Positions 9,043 to 19,483 of a DNA stretch of 64,000 nucleotides are shown in pieces. Both the position numbers and the translations under genes were made by a program. The first letter of the stretch is position 1, and each line of letters starts with the position of its first letter. Below the pieces are notes generated by a model. That model ran no database searches and was not told where the DNA came from. It was given only the letters and a program-made list of their open reading frames with translations. The stretch lies in NCBI RefSeq assembly GCF_003967175.1, contig NZ_AP018553.1:1449982-1513981 (forward strand), read 5' to 3'. The stretch comes from Sulfodiicoccus acidiphilus. GTDB lineage: Archaea; Thermoproteota; Thermoprotei_A; Sulfolobales; Sulfolobaceae.

Positions 9043-9669
9043 CTATCCCCCGTTTCTGTGTCTTATGATAAATCTACAGAGATAGGAATCGTTGACCTGC
9101 CTGTGAGTGTTTTCAACGTCTGCTTCCAGAACCTTAGAAAACAGTTCCCTTTCCATGGAGCACGCTTCACCAAATAGTGAAGCTATTCTATATATTGGAC
9201 AGTTAAATTCTATTAATTCGAATGAATTTCCAATTTTCCTTACCTCCGCCATGTAGCCCGTGGACGTTCTTAACTTTCCTAAAACCTCGACCTTTTCATC
9301 AAGCTTCTTTTTATCCAGTTTTTCCTTGTATTCTCTATAAAGTATTTTATATCTGTCCTTAAGAAACCTTATTACTATGTCTCCTTTTCCTTCCCTTTTT
9401 ACATAATCTAGGAGTTCCATTAATGTAAGTGAATCAGAATTGCTGAAATATAATTTGCCTTCTTCAGTTAGATTGAAAACATATGTTGGTCTGCCTATAT
9501 CTCTTTTTATTATTTTCCTCGAAATCAATCCCTTCTGTTCCAGTCGCGTTATGTGTTTATGCACCCCCATCTTAGTTATTCCCAAACCCTCCGCTATCTC
9601 TTGGAGAGTGGCGGGACCATTTTTCTTGATGAATAAGATTATCTTGCTTTCGGTAGAGGTTTCTGACAC
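9043..9669 (-). CDS. Winged-helix regulator with SufR-like cysteine domain
   Basis: 208 residues. An N-terminal winged helix (about 1-75) has the helix-turn-helix ATLQEIAEGLGITKMGVHKHITRLEQKGLI and a wing with RDIGRPTYVF. The C-terminal part has NCPIYRIASLFGEAC and later SYLCRF, the spacing of cysteines found in SufR-type regulators that bind an iron-sulfur cluster and control its assembly genes. Three cysteines fit a cluster site, but binding is inference. The gene is much richer in A and T than its neighbours, which suggests transfer or a different selection. Palindromes GTTTATAAAC lie in its promoter and upstream, so autoregulation is likely. Confidence 0.78.
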   Translation of the reverse strand: MSETSTESKIILFIKKNGPATLQEIAEGLGITKMGVHKHITRLEQKGLISRKIIKRDIGRPTYVFNLTEEGKLYFSNSDSLTLMELLDYVKREGKGDIVIRFLKDRYKILYREYKEKLDKKKLDEKVEVLGKLRTSTGYMAEVRKIGNSFELIEFNCPIYRIASLFGEACSMERELFSKVLEADVENTHRQVNDSYLCRFIIRHRNGG

Positions 9670-9687
9670 GGTTAATAGTAAACTTTA

Positions 9688-9774
9688 TTGTTTATAAACT
9701 TCTCCAATATAACGGTTTTCATTCGCTTTGGAAGATGTTTATAAACTTTATAAACGACTCAGTTTATTTATTTA
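9688..9774. promoter_or_regulatory. Bidirectional promoter with three TTTATAAAC operator-like sites
   Basis: The 10-base palindrome GTTTATAAAC occurs at 9690-9699 and at 9737-9746, and a near copy CTTTATAAAC directly abuts the latter at 9746-9755. The first overlaps the expected TATA position of the SufR-like gene (start at 9669). A TTTATTTATTTAAA box at about 9762-9774 lies about 26 bases before the ATG at 9794 on the other strand. The arrangement suggests that the regulator represses its own gene and possibly the divergent small gene. Confidence 0.6.
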
Positions 9775-9793
9775 AATGTCTTTTTTGTAATCC

Positions 9794-9934
9794 ATGGGGC
9801 GGATAAGGAAAGACAGAAGGGAAGAGAAGAAGATTTTTTCAATATGTGATTATCCTCCGGAGTACCTCAAGGCAGAATATCCATATGAGTATGAGTATAT
9901 AATGCGGATGAGAAAGAGACGCACATCGTTTTAG
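9794..9934 (+). CDS. Possible 46-residue protein divergent from the SufR-like gene
   Basis: A short frame with an ATG at the right leaderless distance from a TATA-like box and shared operators. The product is highly charged and rich in Arg, Lys, Glu and Tyr, with one Cys (IFSICDYPPEYLKAEYPYEY). It shares the AT-rich composition of the neighbouring regulator. It may be the truncated front of a longer gene because no similar frame follows. I do not recognise it. Confidence 0.35.
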   Translation: MGRIRKDRREEKKIFSICDYPPEYLKAEYPYEYEYIMRMRKRRTSF

Positions 9935-10160
9935 TTCTTGCTCGAGTTAAGGAGATGAGAGTTCATTGTGATGCAGCCACCCAGCTTCACCTCTAGGAGG
10001 CCACGTTGACACTAGGGGAGATGAGTGATCTCTTGACGACAGGGTTATAGTAGGGAGCTTTCTGGGTAATAGGAGGAAGTCAGGGCCGTAGGAGTGTCTT
10101 TCGCGCGCCTGGGTGGTAGCGGCTCCATAACCTAAAAATCTAGAATCTAAAAAAAAGGAC
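9935..10160. other. Non-coding stretch before the dehydrogenase gene
   Basis: No gene seen. A GGAGGAAGTCAG at about 10071-10082 matches the right tip of family B elements and may be a worn remnant. The right end, with AACCTAAAAATC, probably contains the promoter of the next gene. Confidence 0.25.
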
Positions 10161-11144
10161 GTGGTTCCTAAAGTCCTGGTGACTAGGAAGTTCTTCCCGG
10201 ACGTTTTCTCGACTTCAGGCTACCAAGTGGAGTATTGGGAAGGAAGGGGCCCCGTGACGCGAGATAGGCTACTGAGAGGAGACTTCGACGCCCTAGTTTC
10301 CATGCTCTTCGACAGGATCGACTGCGAGGTTCTCTCCTCCCCTAGGCTCAGGTTAGTTGCCCAGTACGCAGTAGGTTACGATAACATCGACCTCCAATGT
10401 GCTACTTCTCGGGGGATCTACGTCACCAACACGCCTGACGTGCTAACTGAAGCGACTGCGGAGTTCACGTGGGCCCTGATAATGGCAGCAGCGAGACGCG
10501 TAGTCGAGGGAGACGCCATGGTCAGGTCAGGTAAGTGGGCAGAGCACGACGTCCCATGGGATCCGACTCTCCTGTTAGGTATGGAGTTGAAGGGGAAGCA
10601 ACTCGGGGTCGTGGGGTTCGGCAGAATAGGGCTGAGAGTGGGTGAAATAGGGAGGGCATTCGGGATGAACGTCGCATACTGGTCTAGAGGAAGGAGGTTC
10701 GTCCCGTGGGCCACCAGGATGGAGCTTGAGAGCCTCTTCTCGACATCGGACGTGATCAGCGTGAATCTCCCCCTGACACCGGAAACCAAGCACCTCGTAG
10801 GTGAGAGGCTCTTGTCGTTAGTGAAGCCCACAGCCATACTCGTCAACACCGCCAGAGGTCCGGTGGTAGACACTGAGGCCCTTGTGAGGGCATTGAGCTC
10901 AGGGAGGGTCGCGGCCGTTGGATTGGACGTCTTCGAGGAGGAACCCCTCCCACCCGACAGTCCCCTCTGCAGGTTTAACAACGTGGTTCTCGCACCTCAT
11001 CTGGGGAGCGCCACGACGGAAGCCAGGAGGGCCATGGCCCTCACGGTGGTCAGAAACCTCAGAGCCTTCCTAGAGGGAGATGTCCCTCCCACCCTAGTCA
11101 ACAGGGAGGTCGTAAGCTTCAGGAGGCCTGGATTCGGGAATTAG
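10161..11144 (+). CDS. D-isomer 2-hydroxyacid dehydrogenase, glyoxylate/hydroxypyruvate reductase-like
   Basis: 327-residue NAD(P)-dependent enzyme. It has the family's split catalytic domain and a central Rossmann domain with LGVVGFGRIGLRVGEIGRAFGM (residues about 149-170). Expected active-site residues are present: Arg in VNTARGPVVD (about 233), Glu in LDVFEEEPLP (about 260), and His in APHLGSAT (about 280). The N-terminal half carries AQYAVGYDNIDL. The closest described members reduce glyoxylate or hydroxypyruvate; substrate is inferred only. Start GTG at 10161 after an A-run. Stands alone, convergent with glnK. Confidence 0.85.
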   Translation: MVPKVLVTRKFFPDVFSTSGYQVEYWEGRGPVTRDRLLRGDFDALVSMLFDRIDCEVLSSPRLRLVAQYAVGYDNIDLQCATSRGIYVTNTPDVLTEATAEFTWALIMAAARRVVEGDAMVRSGKWAEHDVPWDPTLLLGMELKGKQLGVVGFGRIGLRVGEIGRAFGMNVAYWSRGRRFVPWATRMELESLFSTSDVISVNLPLTPETKHLVGERLLSLVKPTAILVNTARGPVVDTEALVRALSSGRVAAVGLDVFEEEPLPPDSPLCRFNNVVLAPHLGSATTEARRAMALTVVRNLRAFLEGDVPPTLVNREVVSFRRPGFGN

Positions 11145-11149
11145 CGCGG

Positions 11150-12862
<1,713 letters not shown>

Positions 12863-12878
12863 TTACCACGGGACCGAC

Positions 12879-12895
12879 AGTATAGATATATATCC
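12879..12895 (-). promoter_or_regulatory. Promoter of amt-glnK
   Basis: A TATATATCTATA-type box read on the minus strand 20-30 bases upstream of the amt ATG at 12862. Confidence 0.5.
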
Positions 12896-13196
12896 TTTTT
12901 CAGGTAGACAAGTGAAAGTTGAAAGTGATATTATACCCCTAACTAAAAAGTTATCAGCAAAAAGACGTATCTGTGAGGAAAACCCATATAATTCCCCACC
13001 TCTCAAATGGTACAATGTAGTTGAACCGTCAGACTCGGGTTCACTGTATCCTACACTTAAAGGGTGCCGAATTCATCGTTATAAAAATTGTTCAGTTTTA
13101 ACTAGAGAGCTGGGGTCCCCACCGATCTTGTTTTAGAGGAATCCCTAAGTTATTGTGGACCACTTCACTTAGGCCGAATTCCTGAGAACCCCTAGG
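12896..13196. other. Intergenic stretch without visible gene
   Basis: About 300 AT-richer bases between amt and kdgA, which are divergently transcribed. No gene recognised. Confidence 0.3.
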
Positions 13197-13204
13197 ATTA
13201 TAAC
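13197..13204 (+). promoter_or_regulatory. TATA box of kdgA-kdgK
   Basis: ATTATAAC 26 bases before the ATG at 13226, which decides the choice of that start over the in-frame ATG at 13205. Confidence 0.5.
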
Positions 13205-13225
13205 TTGCTTTACGGATATACTATC

Positions 13226-14092
13226 ATGCCAGACATCATCGTTCCCACGGTAACGCCCTTCACACCTGAGGGGAAGGTAGACCTGGAGAAGCTAAAAGAG
13301 CACGTTACACATCTGGTTAGGAAAGGTGTCGACGTAATTTTCCTCAACGGGACCACAGGAATGGGACCTGCTCTCTCACCCGAAGAGAAGCTAGCAGTCC
13401 TCAAGTCGGTCTACGACGTCACGAACAGGGTTATCTTTCAGGTAGGTGGTCTGAACCTCTACGACGTTGTAAAGTTGGCCAGGGAGTCCAAGGACTTTGA
13501 CATAGTTGGAGTGGCCTCTTATCCACCCTACTACTTCCCGAGGATGCGTGAAGACTGGGTACTGAGGTACTTCAGGGATCTGTGCGCTGCCTCGCCTCAC
13601 CCCGTTTACCTCTATAACTACCCCTTAGCCACTGGTTTCGACGTCTCTCCTGCCTTGGCCAAGGAAATAGGCTGCCTCAAGGGAGTTAAGGACACGACCC
13701 AGGACCTCGCACACCCTCTTTCCCTTAAGAGGGTCCTCCCCGACCTAAAGGTGTACACTGGGGCGGACACATTGGTCCTACCCTCCATGGCTTCTGGGTT
13801 GGACGGGGTCGTATCGGCCTTAGGCAACTACGCCCCCGAGCTACTCTTGAGGGTCAGGAACTTAGTGAACGATGGAAAGCTTAGGGAGGCCGTTGAGGTT
13901 CAGCAGGTCATAGCGGAGCTCATAGACCTCTCCAGGAAGTACGGTTCACTTGCCGCCAACTACGTTCTGGTGAGGGAGCTCCAGGGCCACGACGTTGGAG
14001 TACCTAGGCCTCCCGTCTATCCAGTTGTAGACGAGGCGAGGTTGAGGTCGGAGCTCGAGCCCCTGAAGAGGAGGGTTGAGTCCCTGAAATGA
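13226..14092 (+). CDS. kdgA: 2-keto-3-deoxy-(6-phospho)gluconate aldolase
   Basis: 288-residue class I aldolase of the DHDPS/NAL superfamily, the branch point enzyme of the archaeal Entner-Doudoroff pathway; it splits KDG or KDPG (and the galactose forms in Sulfolobus) into pyruvate and glyceraldehyde or its phosphate. It closely resembles the Sulfolobus enzyme: FLNGTTGMGP near residue 40, FQVGGLN near 77, the Tyr in VYLYNYP and the Schiff-base Lys in GVKDTTQ (about 154). An upstream in-frame ATG at 13205 would add seven residues; I chose 13226 because known homologues start MPxII and the TATA spacing fits. It overlaps kdgK by ATGA. Confidence 0.92.
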   Translation: MPDIIVPTVTPFTPEGKVDLEKLKEHVTHLVRKGVDVIFLNGTTGMGPALSPEEKLAVLKSVYDVTNRVIFQVGGLNLYDVVKLARESKDFDIVGVASYPPYYFPRMREDWVLRYFRDLCAASPHPVYLYNYPLATGFDVSPALAKEIGCLKGVKDTTQDLAHPLSLKRVLPDLKVYTGADTLVLPSMASGLDGVVSALGNYAPELLLRVRNLVNDGKLREAVEVQQVIAELIDLSRKYGSLAANYVLVRELQGHDVGVPRPPVYPVVDEARLRSELEPLKRRVESLK

Positions 14093-15021
14093 GAGTTGTT
14101 GCCCTAGGTGAACCGCTGGTCCAACTCAACGCGACGTCCCCTGGACCTCTTCGCTACGTCCACATGTTCGAGACACATGTGGCGGGATCTGAGCTCAATT
14201 TCTGCGTCTCCGTTGTCACCACGGGACTGCAGTGCTCCCTTTTGGCTAGGGTGGGAGAAGACGAATTCGGGAAGGCGGTGATCGAGTACGGCAGGGCTCG
14301 GGGTGTCGACGTGAGTGCGGTGAAGGTAGATCCCTCTCCTACCGGTGTCTACTTCATTCAGAGGCACTTCCCGGTCCCTGACAGGAGCGAAGTATTCTAC
14401 TACAGAAAAGATAGCGCAGGGAGCAAGCTTTCACCTGAGGACGTGGACGAGTCCCTAGTTAAAGGGGCTCGATTGGTCCACTCGACTGGGATAACACTGG
14501 CCATCAGCGACTCGGCGAGACAGGCCGTGGAGAGGGCTTTTCAACTGGCCCCCAGGAGGTCTGTCGACACCAATATCAGACCAAAGCTCTGGTCTCCAGA
14601 GAGGGCTAGGGAGGCATTGAGAAGGGTTCTACATGGACTTGAGTTCCTCTTCGTCGATCCAGTCGACGCCAGGATAATAGTGGGGGAGGAAGATCCTGAC
14701 GCCGCAGTGAGGAGGTTTAGGGAGGAGTTCTCGGTGGAGACTGTGGTGTTTAAGATGGGGGAGAGGGGCTCCAGAGTTTACGTAGACGGAAAGGCCGTGG
14801 CTGGACCGAGCTTCAAGGTCAGGGTGGAGGACCCCATAGGAGCCGGGGACGCGCTGGCCGGGTATTTCGTTGGGCTTGTCCTTCAAGGAAGATCGGTGGA
14901 GGAGGCCATAAGGTACGCCAGTGCCGCGGCGACCCTGGTGGTGACGGTCAGGGGAGACACAGAGGCGGTACCAGACCTCAAGGAGGCCTCGAGGTTCCTA
15001 AACTCTCAGGAACTTCCCTGA
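14089..15021 (+). CDS. kdgK: 2-keto-3-deoxygluconate kinase
   Basis: 310-residue PfkB-family sugar kinase. It phosphorylates KDG to KDPG in the semi-phosphorylative branch of the Entner-Doudoroff pathway. Visible hallmarks are the N-terminal VALGEPLVQLN, the substrate region THVAGSELNFCVSVVTTGL, RSVDTNIRPKLW, and the C-terminal DPIGAGDALAGYF (about 251-263) with the catalytic Asp. Coupled to kdgA through a four-base overlap, as in other Sulfolobales. Confidence 0.92.
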   Translation: MRVVALGEPLVQLNATSPGPLRYVHMFETHVAGSELNFCVSVVTTGLQCSLLARVGEDEFGKAVIEYGRARGVDVSAVKVDPSPTGVYFIQRHFPVPDRSEVFYYRKDSAGSKLSPEDVDESLVKGARLVHSTGITLAISDSARQAVERAFQLAPRRSVDTNIRPKLWSPERAREALRRVLHGLEFLFVDPVDARIIVGEEDPDAAVRRFREEFSVETVVFKMGERGSRVYVDGKAVAGPSFKVRVEDPIGAGDALAGYFVGLVLQGRSVEEAIRYASAAATLVVTVRGDTEAVPDLKEASRFLNSQELP

Positions 15022-15087
15022 CGCCCACGTGGGAGAACCTCGCTCCTCCCCTCACGCACTGTTACTGGTCGAAACGTGCACTGGGCT

Positions 15088-15097
15088 TTTTAGATAC
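15088..15097 (+). promoter_or_regulatory. TATA box of gapN
   Basis: CTTTTTAGATA about 26 bases before the ATG at 15116. It indicates that gapN has its own promoter and is not only read through from kdgAK. Confidence 0.4.
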
Positions 15098-15115
15098 TGA
15101 AGTGTAAACGTCATT

Positions 15116-16647
15116 ATGGAAGTCACCAAGCCCGTTGCGCTCAGCCTGAGCAAGGCCGAGTTCAAGGATATATACAGGATGGACGGGGTCCCAGAATTCA
15201 AGACCTACTTGGCCGGGGAGTGGTACTCCGGTACGGAGCTCATGGACGTCAGGAGCCCAATAGACTCTTCTATCTTCGCCAAGGTACCACGTGTCAACGG
15301 AGAGGTCGCCTCCAAGGTCCTTTCTTTGGCTTACTCAAAGGGAAGGAGGGAGATGAGGGACACACCTGGAGAGAAGAGGTTGGCCATATACCACAAGGTG
15401 GCGGACCTGTTGGAGGAGCTCAAGGACGACTTCGTGGATGTCCTGATCGTGAACAACGGAAAGACGAGGCAGGCCGCCCTAGGAGAGGTGGGAGCCTCGG
15501 TGGAAAGGTTGAGGAGGGCCGACCTAGACGTGAGGAAGCTCTACGGTGACTACGTCCCAGGAGACTGGAGCTCGGAGAGCCTACAGACCGAGGCCATAGT
15601 GAGGAGGGAGCCCTTGGGCCTAGTGCTCGCCATAACCCCCTTCAATTACCCCCTGTTCGATGTAGTCAACAAGTTCGTCTACACCACCGTGGCTGGGAAC
15701 GCCATGTTACTTAAGCCCTCCACTTTGACTCCCCTGACCGCGATCATGTTCGCTCGGTTGCTCGAGTTGGCTGGGTTCCCGAGGACGGCCTTCGCAGTCC
15801 TAACCTCCCGTGGGTCCGACGTCTCAGGAGTGGTTAGGGATCCCAGAGTCGAGGGTATAACCCTCACCGGAAGTACCGAGACTGGAGAGGCAATAATGAG
15901 GGAGGGCGGGATAAAGCAATATGTCATGGAGCTGGGAGGTGGCGACCCAGCAATAGTCCTTGCTGACGCTGACGTGAACTGGGCGGCCCAGAGGATAGTG
16001 GCCGGAATAACCAGCTACTCTGGCCAGAGGTGCGATTCCGTGAAGCTAGTGTTGGCGGAGCCCCAAGTTTACGACCAACTGAAGGCCAAGTTGTTGGAGG
16101 AGCTCTCAAAGGTGAGAGTCGGTGACCCTAGAGATCCAGATGTAACTATGGGGCCTGTGATCGAGGAGTCTACAGTCGACGAGTTGGAACAGGGAGTTAA
16201 GGACGCCGTCTCAAAGGGTGCGAAAGTCATCTTCGGGGTAGGAGACTTGGGCGTCACTACGTCGAACCTACCCTAATTGAAGTGGAAAGGGAGAGGATAG
16301 GCGACCTCTACCTGTACAACAAGGAGGTCTTCCTCTCGGTTGCCCTCCTCACTAAGGTGAGGGACGAAGTGGATGCCGTCGCGGTCTCGAACGGGAGAAG
16401 GTACGGCCTGGACGCAGCGGTCTTCGGGAACGACATGACGCGGGTGAGGAGGGTGATAAGGCAGTTGGAGGTGGGCGCCGTCTACGTCAACGACTACCCT
16501 AGGCACGGCATAGGGTACTTCCCCTTCGGAGGGAGGAAGGGATCTGGGGTTGCCCGGGAGGGAATAGGCTATACCATAGAGTACGTCACAGCCTATAAGA
16601 CGGTCATGTACAACTACAGGGGAAAGGGTGTGTGGGAGTACCTCTAA
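15116..16647 (+). CDS. gapN: Non-phosphorylating glyceraldehyde-3-phosphate dehydrogenase (frame broken once)
   Basis: Aldehyde dehydrogenase superfamily enzyme that oxidises glyceraldehyde 3-phosphate to 3-phosphoglycerate with NAD(P)+. Key segments are [11 protein letters not shown], the LTGSTETG cofactor loop, [12 protein letters not shown] with the catalytic Glu (about 268), SGQRCDSVK with the catalytic Cys (about 302), and the C-terminal [15 protein letters not shown]. The frame breaks near 16236 and resumes to 16647. Adding one G to GGGG at 16235-16238 gives [20 protein letters not shown], a standard ALDH sequence, and a 510-residue protein. Its place after kdgAK matches the Sulfolobus Entner-Doudoroff cluster. 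Probably intact in the organism. Confidence 0.88.
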
Positions 16648-16876
16648 GAGGATGAGTCATTTTTAGAGAATCCTTTTCTATAGAAGCTAGACGTTTCTAG
16701 CGTCTCGATCCCTCGACTAAACGTCTTGGACGCTAAAGACGAACTAAAGCCTCTAGGCGACGCTCTCCTGTATACCGCCCAAGACGAAGGTAGGCCCACG
16801 ACACTTTTTGCTCTGCCAAATCCCTATTAAACCTGCGCATTAACGACGCCCTTCGCCGTATTGACAACACAGTTAT
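16648..16876. other. Intergenic stretch between gapN and bcp
   Basis: About 230 bases with short T runs and several imperfect inverted repeats built on AGACGTTTCTAGCGTCT-like words (about 16689-16740). I see no gene and could not fit a tRNA. Confidence 0.25.
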
Positions 16877-16900
16877 TTGTCGGTAAGGCCACCCGGCCTC

Positions 16901-17359
16901 GTGGCACTCAAGGTCGGAACTAGGGCTCCTGACTTCGAGGGGGTAACCGACTCGGGCGAGAAGTTCAGGCTCTCAGACCTCATAGGAAAGAAGCACATAG
17001 TGCTATACTTCTACCCTAAGGACGACACTCCTGGATGTACGGCGGAGGCGTGCAGCTTCAGGGACAACTGGGAGGAGGTGAAGAAGTACGATGCCGTCGT
17101 AATAGGAGTTAGCTCCGACTCAGTCGAGTCCCACAGGCAGTTCAAGTCCAAGTACTCCCTTCCATTCACGCTGATTAGCGACACGACCAAGGAGATAAGG
17201 AAGCTCTACGACGTGAAGGGAACATTGATGCCTCCTCGGGTGACATTCGTCATAGATAAGGACGGCATCATAAGGCACGTTTACGACTCTCAGCTCAATG
17301 CAACGGCCCACGTTAGGGAAGCGGTCAACGCCCTAAAGAAGATCGCCCCTCCAGCTTGA
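16901..17359 (+). CDS. bcp: Peroxiredoxin, Bcp/PrxQ type
   Basis: 152-residue thiol peroxidase. The peroxidatic and resolving cysteines lie in [13 protein letters not shown], the four-residue spacing typical of PrxQ/Bcp. [10 protein letters not shown] and [15 protein letters not shown] complete the thioredoxin fold. I chose the GTG at 16901, giving a start [14 protein letters not shown] like other Bcp proteins; a TTG at 16877 would add eight residues. The 3' end overlaps the cbiZ-like gene on the other strand by 27 bases. Role: removal of peroxides; Sulfolobales carry several such enzymes. Confidence 0.9.
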   Translation: MALKVGTRAPDFEGVTDSGEKFRLSDLIGKKHIVLYFYPKDDTPGCTAEACSFRDNWEEVKKYDAVVIGVSSDSVESHRQFKSKYSLPFTLISDTTKEIRKLYDVKGTLMPPRVTFVIDKDGIIRHVYDSQLNATAHVREAVNALKKIAPPA

Positions 17360-17965
17360 CCACCTTCCGGCCGCCGTCCTTACCGCTTTAATTACGTCGG
17401 TGTAAACGGCGTCTCCTATCCCGGTGCCCAACCCCACGAACCTCAAGGGATCCCCTCCGGTGAAGGCGACACCGATCGCATCCGACACAGTCCCAGGACA
17501 TGGGAGATCCCCGCACCGAAGTCCCAAGGAGAAGGCGGCCGCCGACTTAGCTTCGGTGACGAGTCTGAAGAGGTCGGCCATTGCGTTGCCCACAGGTGAG
17601 GCCTCGACTGCCACGAACACGTTTATAGTGCCCACTTCTCGAGGACAGGAGGGGTTGGTGAGTCCAGCCGTCGACACAACTAGGTGGTCCTTCCCTTCTA
17701 TTACTTCCCTTGTCGCCACGTCAACCTTAGTGAGAAACGCGATTAGTCGACCCCCGACTCCGAGTGCCCTGAGCCTCCCCTCTAAGTACCCATCCACCTC
17801 GCTGAGCTGGAAGCTGTCCCCTACTGTCATGAAGATGGCACCGTCACACCTTCCGCCTCCAAAGACGGTCGATGCGAGGGACTCACCAACCACTTCATAC
17901 AGCACTGCGTCCCTCCACCACCTCTCCTTCCACTTCACAGAGATCAGCTCCATCGATCTGGACAT
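17333..17965 (-). CDS. cbiZ: Adenosylcobinamide amidohydrolase, CbiZ-like
   Basis: 210-residue protein resembling CbiZ, which removes the aminopropanol arm from salvaged cobinamide so that cobyric acid re-enters archaeal B12 synthesis. Support comes from [11 protein letters not shown], the [21 protein letters not shown] segment, [13 protein letters not shown] and the C-terminal [20 protein letters not shown], which follow the order seen in the family. No transporter genes flank it directly, but a BtuF-like binding protein lies 3.4 kb away. Overlaps bcp tail to tail. Confidence 0.72.
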   Translation of the reverse strand: MSRSMELISVKWKERWWRDAVLYEVVGESLASTVFGGGRCDGAIFMTVGDSFQLSEVDGYLEGRLRALGVGGRLIAFLTKVDVATREVIEGKDHLVVSTAGLTNPSCPREVGTINVFVAVEASPVGNAMADLFRLVTEAKSAAAFSLGLRCGDLPCPGTVSDAIGVAFTGGDPLRFVGLGTGIGDAVYTDVIKAVRTAAGRWSSWRGDLL

Positions 17966-18057
17966 GGACTATAAGGAGCTGTCGTAAAGTTCTCGATCAA
18001 CAAGCATGGTAAGTCGATCCAGTTTGGGGGTGATTTTAGGAACAAGGGAGAGGTTAA

Positions 18058-18068
18058 GGCTATATACG
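18058..18068 (+). promoter_or_regulatory. TATA box of the PfpI-like gene
   Basis: GGCTATATACG about 26 bases before the ATG at 18089. Confidence 0.45.
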
Positions 18069-18088
18069 AGAGACTGGAGGTTCAGGAT

Positions 18089-18604
18089 ATGAAGGTACTC
18101 TTCGTAGTGGGGGAGGAATTCGAGGACGTGGAACTGCTCTATCCTTTCTACAGGGTGATAGAGGAGGGTCATCACCCAGTAATAGCATGGAAGGAGGCCA
18201 AGGCCAAAGTGACGGGAAAACACGGATACACAGTGGAGTCTGACATCTCCTTTAAGGAAGTGAAGGTTGAGGACTACGGGGCTTTGGTGATACCAGGAGG
18301 GAGGGGACCGGAGAGAATAAGGAGTATTCCAGAGGTCAAGGAAATAACTAGGAAGTTCTTCGAGTCAAAGAGGCCAGTGGCAGCAATTTGTCACGGTCCA
18401 CAGGTTCTCATATCTGCCGGACTTGTGCGCTCTAGGAAGCTCACCTCAGCCTACGGGATAAGGGACGACGTCGTAGCAGCTGGAGGGGAATACGTAGATC
18501 AGCCTGTCGTAGTTGACGGGAACCTCATCTCCTCTAGGCAGCCCGGCGATCTCCCGTTCTTCACCTCTACCCTAATTAAGGCGTTGAGGGAATTCAAGAA
18601 CTGA
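18089..18604 (+). CDS. DJ-1/PfpI family protein
   Basis: 171-residue protein of the PfpI branch. The nucleophilic-elbow cysteine is in AAICHGPQVLI (about 106) and the partner Glu is in VVGEEFEDVELLYP near residue 13. LVIPGGRGPERIR and FFTSTLIKALREF complete the pattern. Members have been reported as intracellular proteases and as deglycases; I would not choose between them. It stands alone with its own promoter. Confidence 0.88.
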   Translation: MKVLFVVGEEFEDVELLYPFYRVIEEGHHPVIAWKEAKAKVTGKHGYTVESDISFKEVKVEDYGALVIPGGRGPERIRSIPEVKEITRKFFESKRPVAAICHGPQVLISAGLVRSRKLTSAYGIRDDVVAAGGEYVDQPVVVDGNLISSRQPGDLPFFTSTLIKALREFKN

Positions 18605-18763
18605 GGACGATAGTTCCTCTAACATCGGCGTTATTTTCAACGGCGTTATGAATCGTCCTTACACCACAAGACATTGAAAGCTCCGTCGTTTAACTTGTTG
18701 GGAGTCCCCATCTCAGGGACAGACCCCTTATAGAAACTAAATAAACGTTTTTAACTTAACGGA

Positions 18764-19052
18764 GGTTGAGGGGACGGAAGTCCCCTTCCGTGGGGACGGA
18801 CAGCCCCCTTATGTAAACCTCTTTACGGTTGTCAAAATACTATTTCTACGACCTCTACTGTGAGAGCTGGGTCGCACCCTCTGGACTGGGGGAACTCACG
18901 CCCGTGGAGAGGAAACCCTCCGCGATCCCCCTTCCGTACTGTTCACAGAAAGGTTCCACTGAACCTCCGCTACGTAAGGAGATCGAGGTCCCTCCGGGAA
19001 GCAGGAAATCCCCACCGCGAGATGCCCCGTCCGTGAGGGCGGGGTAGTTCAC
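18764..19052 (+). repeat. IS605-derived non-coding repeat, family A copy 1
   Basis: Left end GGTTGAGGGGACGGAAGTCCCC with a hairpin, then CCCCCTTATGTAAA, then a segment resembling the 3' tail of a tnpB gene, and the right-end hairpin CCCCGTCCGTGAGGGCGGGGTAGTTCAC. It corresponds to the two ends of the tnpB element at 31.1-32.4 kb with most of tnpB missing. Very similar to copy A3, less to A2. The short frame inside it is a relic of the tnpB tail, not a gene. Confidence 0.8.
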
Positions 19053-19483
19053 ATCATCTCTCATCGACTCCGGTGAGGTTTCGAAACCCTTGAGGAGGTA
19101 CGGAGAGCACACAACTCCGAGAGAGTCTTCTCAACAAGGGGGGAACCTGAACAAGAGCTAAGTGTCTACTCCCATCCAAACCTTCCTCGACGCGTTTAGG
19201 ACCACCACAAATTAAGTGAAGGATTTTTGAGTGAGTGGTCCATAAAATTTCGCGCTCCTGGAGGCGAGTGGGATAAGCACGGCCTCGGCCATAGCGAAAT
19301 CTAGGGAAGGGGCCGAATATGGTGGTGGAGGTGGACTCGAAAGGGGTAAAGACGTCGTGAAAGTTGCGAACCACCCTTCACGGTGGCTTCACGCTTCATC
19401 ACGACTTGCCCAAAGGCGGAGAGCGGATCTCCACGGGAATCGAGGGACATCCCAACCTCATCTCACCTTTCCTGCACCATCTG
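19053..19483. other. Non-coding stretch with possible gene debris
   Basis: About 430 bases. Several frames have coding-like composition (for instance around 19320-19480), but no family or intact gene can be named. Probably debris next to the repeat. Confidence 0.3.
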
